14,703 nt of DNA, from positions 1-14,703 of the forward strand of contig DAOTUC010000071.1 of assembly GCA_034437315.1 (NCBI GenBank). Direction: 5' to 3'. Below the pieces are notes generated by a model. The model was not told where the DNA came from. It ran no database searches and worked only from the letters and a program-made list of their open reading frames with translations. This DNA is from DSAR01 sp034437315. Lineage in GTDB: Bacteria > Chloroflexota > Anaerolineae > B4-G1. A program made the position numbers and the translations under genes. Below are positions 12,998 through 14,703 of the stretch, piece by piece; within the stretch, counting starts at the first letter, position 1; the number at the start of each line of letters is the position of its first letter.

Positions 12998-13575
12998 ACG
13001 TACTGGCACAGCAAAGGGATTTACAGATCAAGGCGGGACGAATAAAACTGGTGTTGACCGATTGCGACGGCGTGCTGACCGACGGCGGCGTCTACTACTC
13101 CGAGCGGGGTGAGGAGATGAAGCGTTTCTCCATCCGGGATGGCATGGGGGTGGAGCGGCTGTACAAGTTGGCCGGCGTCGAGGTAGGCATCATCACCGGC
13201 GAGCTGTCCCCTTCGCTCCAACGACGGGCGAATAAGTTACAGATCACCGAGATCCACCTGGGCGTAAAGGATAAGGCCACGTTGCTACAGGACATCCTGG
13301 CGCGGCGCGCCCTGGCCCCGGAAGCGGTCGCCTATATCGGGGACGACGTGAACGACATCGAGGTGATGCAAGTCGTGGGGTTTTCAGCCTGCCCCAGCGA
13401 CGCCATTCACTTCGTCAAAGGGATGGTGGACTACATCTGTCCCCACAGGGGCGGACATGGCGCGTTCCGGGATTTAGCCGAGTTTATCATCGCTGCGAAA
13501 GCGATACGAGTCGAGACGTCCACCGACCAGGACGTCTTCCTAAGCGAGGGAGGTCATCATGTTGAATGGCACTAA
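12991..13575 (+). CDS. KdsC-like HAD phosphatase
   Basis: This 194-residue protein of the HAD superfamily, KDO-8-phosphate phosphatase (KdsC) type, starts at ATG 12991, inside the last codons of the dehydrogenase, with GGAGG nine bases upstream; GTG 12994 is an alternative. Motif I is DCDGVLTDGG (24-33) with D24 and D26; motif II is the threonine in IITGE (67-71); motif III is the lysine in GVKDK (91-95); motif IV is IGDDVNDIE (116-124). It has no large cap domain, as in KdsC, which works as a tetramer. These enzymes remove phosphate from 2-keto acid sugar phosphates formed by PEP-condensing synthases. A phosphatase here implies that the NeuB-like enzyme makes a phosphorylated product. The last 17 bases overlap the synthase gene. 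Confidence 0.88.
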   Translation: MVNVLAQQRDLQIKAGRIKLVLTDCDGVLTDGGVYYSERGEEMKRFSIRDGMGVERLYKLAGVEVGIITGELSPSLQRRANKLQITEIHLGVKDKATLLQDILARRALAPEAVAYIGDDVNDIEVMQVVGFSACPSDAIHFVKGMVDYICPHRGGHGAFRDLAEFIIAAKAIRVETSTDQDVFLSEGGHHVEWH

Positions 13576-14551
13576 GGTCAAAATTGGAGATCGTTACGTA
13601 GGCGACAGCGAGCCGGTGTACGTCGTCGCCGAGATCGGCATCAACCACAATGGCTCGTTGGATACCGCGAAGACGATGATCGAGGGGGCCATCTTCGCCG
13701 GTTGTGACGCGGTCAAGTTCCAGAAGCGCACGCCGGAACTGTGCGTGCCCTACGAGCAGTGGTACGTCGAGCGAGATACGCCGTGGGGCCGCATGCCCTA
13801 CATCGAGTACCGGCGCCACATCGAGTTCGACGCGGACCAATACGCCGAGATCGACCGGTTTTGCGAGGAGCGGGGTATCACCTGGCTGGCCTCGTGCTGG
13901 GACGAGGCCGCGGTGGACTTCATCGAGCAATTCGACCCGCCCGTTTATAAGGCCGCCTCGGCCTCGCTGACCGATCACGCGTTACTGGGGAAGATGAAGG
14001 CGACGGGCAAAGCGCTGATCATCTCCACGGGAATGTCCACCATGGCGGAGATCGAGTCAGCCGTGGCGGCCATCAACACCGACCGGTTGTTGATCGCCCA
14101 TTCCACGTCGGCCTATCCCTGCCCGGTGAACGAGCTGAACCTGCGGATGATCTCCACGCTCAGGGAAAGATATCCGGGCGTGCCCATCGGCTACTCGGGG
14201 CACGAGGTGGGCCTGGCACCCACGTGGGCGGCCGTGGCCCTGGGCGCGAGTTTCGTGGAGCGGCACGTCACGCTGGATCGGGCCATGTGGGGCAGCGACC
14301 AGGCGGCCTCGGTCGAGATCATCGGCGCCCACCGGCTGGTGCGCAACATCCGCGACATCGAGCAGGCGATGGGCGATGGCATCAAGCGGGTCTACGACAG
14401 CGAACTGGCGGCGAAGAAAAAGCTGCGCCGCGTGGGCGCCAACGGCCGCTCTCGCCAACCCGCCATCATCCCGGTCGGCGAGCGCCTGGAGACCTGGTTG
14501 GAGCCGGGCGTGCTCCAGGACGACGTGCAGGTCTACGCTGAATCCAGTTAA
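13559..14551 (+). CDS. neuB: NeuB-family PEP-condensing 2-keto acid sugar synthase
   Basis: This 330-residue protein starts at ATG 13559, within the phosphatase gene, with GAGGGAGG just upstream. Family landmarks are: AEIGINHNGS (24-33), KFQKR (53-57), TPWGRMPYIEYRRHIEF (74-90), KAASASLTDHALL (131-143), ISTGMS (155-160), HSTSAYPCP (181-189), GYSGHE with metal ligand H215, and ERHVTLDRAMWGSDQAASVE with H236. NeuB enzymes condense phosphoenolpyruvate with an aldose (ManNAc, ManNAc-6-P or di-N-acetyl sugars) to give nine-carbon 2-keto acids. The C-terminal SAF/antifreeze-like domain of about 60 residues found in classical NeuB is not recognisable: only some 38 residues follow KKKLRRV. The substrate is therefore open. 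It is the last gene of the operon and is followed by a hairpin. Confidence 0.9.
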   Translation: MLNGTKVKIGDRYVGDSEPVYVVAEIGINHNGSLDTAKTMIEGAIFAGCDAVKFQKRTPELCVPYEQWYVERDTPWGRMPYIEYRRHIEFDADQYAEIDRFCEERGITWLASCWDEAAVDFIEQFDPPVYKAASASLTDHALLGKMKATGKALIISTGMSTMAEIESAVAAINTDRLLIAHSTSAYPCPVNELNLRMISTLRERYPGVPIGYSGHEVGLAPTWAAVALGASFVERHVTLDRAMWGSDQAASVEIIGAHRLVRNIRDIEQAMGDGIKRVYDSELAAKKKLRRVGANGRSRQPAIIPVGERLETWLEPGVLQDDVQVYAESS

Positions 14552-14570
14552 AAGCCAAACTATAGCCCCA

Positions 14571-14633
14571 TAGAACGGAGCCCTGGCCGGTGACGCCGCC
14601 GGGGTGTCTTGGCCGAAAAGCACGTCCGTTCTA
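14571..14633 (+). terminator. Large hairpin after the NeuB-like gene, possible terminator
   Basis: TAGAACGGA at 14571-14579 is perfectly inverted as TCCGTTCTA at 14625-14633. Between them CCCTGGC (14581-14587) can pair with GCCGGGG (14598-14604), allowing one wobble, so a branched GC-rich structure is possible. No T-run follows, so a classical intrinsic terminator is not shown; it may act as a weak terminator or a 3'-end stabiliser. Confidence 0.4.
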
Positions 14634-14658
14634 CACTTTCGCCTAATTCCCTCACTTT

Positions 14659-14668
14659 GTGGTAAAAT
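14659..14668 (+). promoter_or_regulatory. Extended -10 promoter element for a gene beyond the window
   Basis: TGTGGTAAAAT contains TAAAAT at 14663-14668 with a TGG just before it, close to the extended -10 form TGnTATAAT. No convincing -35 is seen, which is acceptable for an extended -10. Its position after the operon hairpin and before the right edge suggests a new transcription unit starting near 14675 and coding outside the window. Confidence 0.4.
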
Positions 14669-14703
14669 GGCGATCTCTCAACCCGTTTTCCGCGCTTTAA
14701 AAA

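Noticed and set aside
1..14703. tRNA, rRNA, riboswitch or insertion sequence
   Set aside because: No cloverleaf, rRNA-like stretch, known riboswitch core or terminal inverted repeats flanking a transposase could be seen by eye.

Overview
The window looks like a chromosomal segment of a moderately GC-rich bacterium. Every supported gene lies on the + strand, in two tightly packed operons separated by about 0.85 kb of visibly more AT-rich, poorly coding DNA. Shine-Dalgarno sites are strong, several junctions are ATGA overlaps, and GTG and TTG starts occur. Together with a DUF4386-like membrane protein cluster and extended -10 promoter elements, this suggests Chloroflexota (Anaerolineae or a relative). 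That placement is inferred from the general look of the proteins and is not proven.

Region 1 (1-4046) is the end of one operon. It holds the C-terminus of an SRPBCC-like protein, four small integral membrane proteins of unknown role (one resembles DUF4386), and a zinc-free quinone-reductase-type MDR oxidoreductase. A 53-codon reading frame overlaps the oxidoreductase stop by ATGA and looks like the stump of a truncated further gene.

Region 2 (about 4047-4743) is AT-rich spacer. It holds a possible decayed tyrosine-recombinase-like fragment, a doubtful small exported-protein ORF with a good ribosome binding site, and a promoter region. The promoter region carries TTAA half-sites at 11-bp period that resemble a Pho box, ahead of a metallophosphoesterase. 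That enzyme is preceded and overlapped by a 16-codon upstream ORF with a better ribosome binding site than its own.

Region 3 (4778-14551) is a long operon that reads as a cell-surface sugar pathway. The order is: metallophosphoesterase, GNAT-like acyltransferase, GT-B / CDP-glycerol-transferase-like protein, SpsF-type cytidylyltransferase, transketolase N subunit, transketolase C subunit, a 102-residue CBM48-like protein, a glutamate-1-semialdehyde-aminomutase-like class III aminotransferase, a short-chain dehydrogenase, a KdsC-like HAD phosphatase, and a NeuB-family PEP-condensing synthase. NeuB, KdsC-like phosphatase and SpsF form the usual back half of a nonulosonic-acid pathway: condensation with PEP, dephosphorylation, CMP activation.

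The usual front half (NDP-sugar 4,6-dehydratase and hydrolysing 2-epimerase) is absent from this window. In its place are a split transketolase, a HemL-like aminotransferase and an SDR. The main inference of this report is that the cluster makes an unusual CMP-activated 2-keto acid sugar whose aldose precursor is built by ketol transfer and amination, then possibly N-acylated and transferred. The window closes with a large hairpin after neuB and an extended -10 promoter for a gene beyond the right edge.
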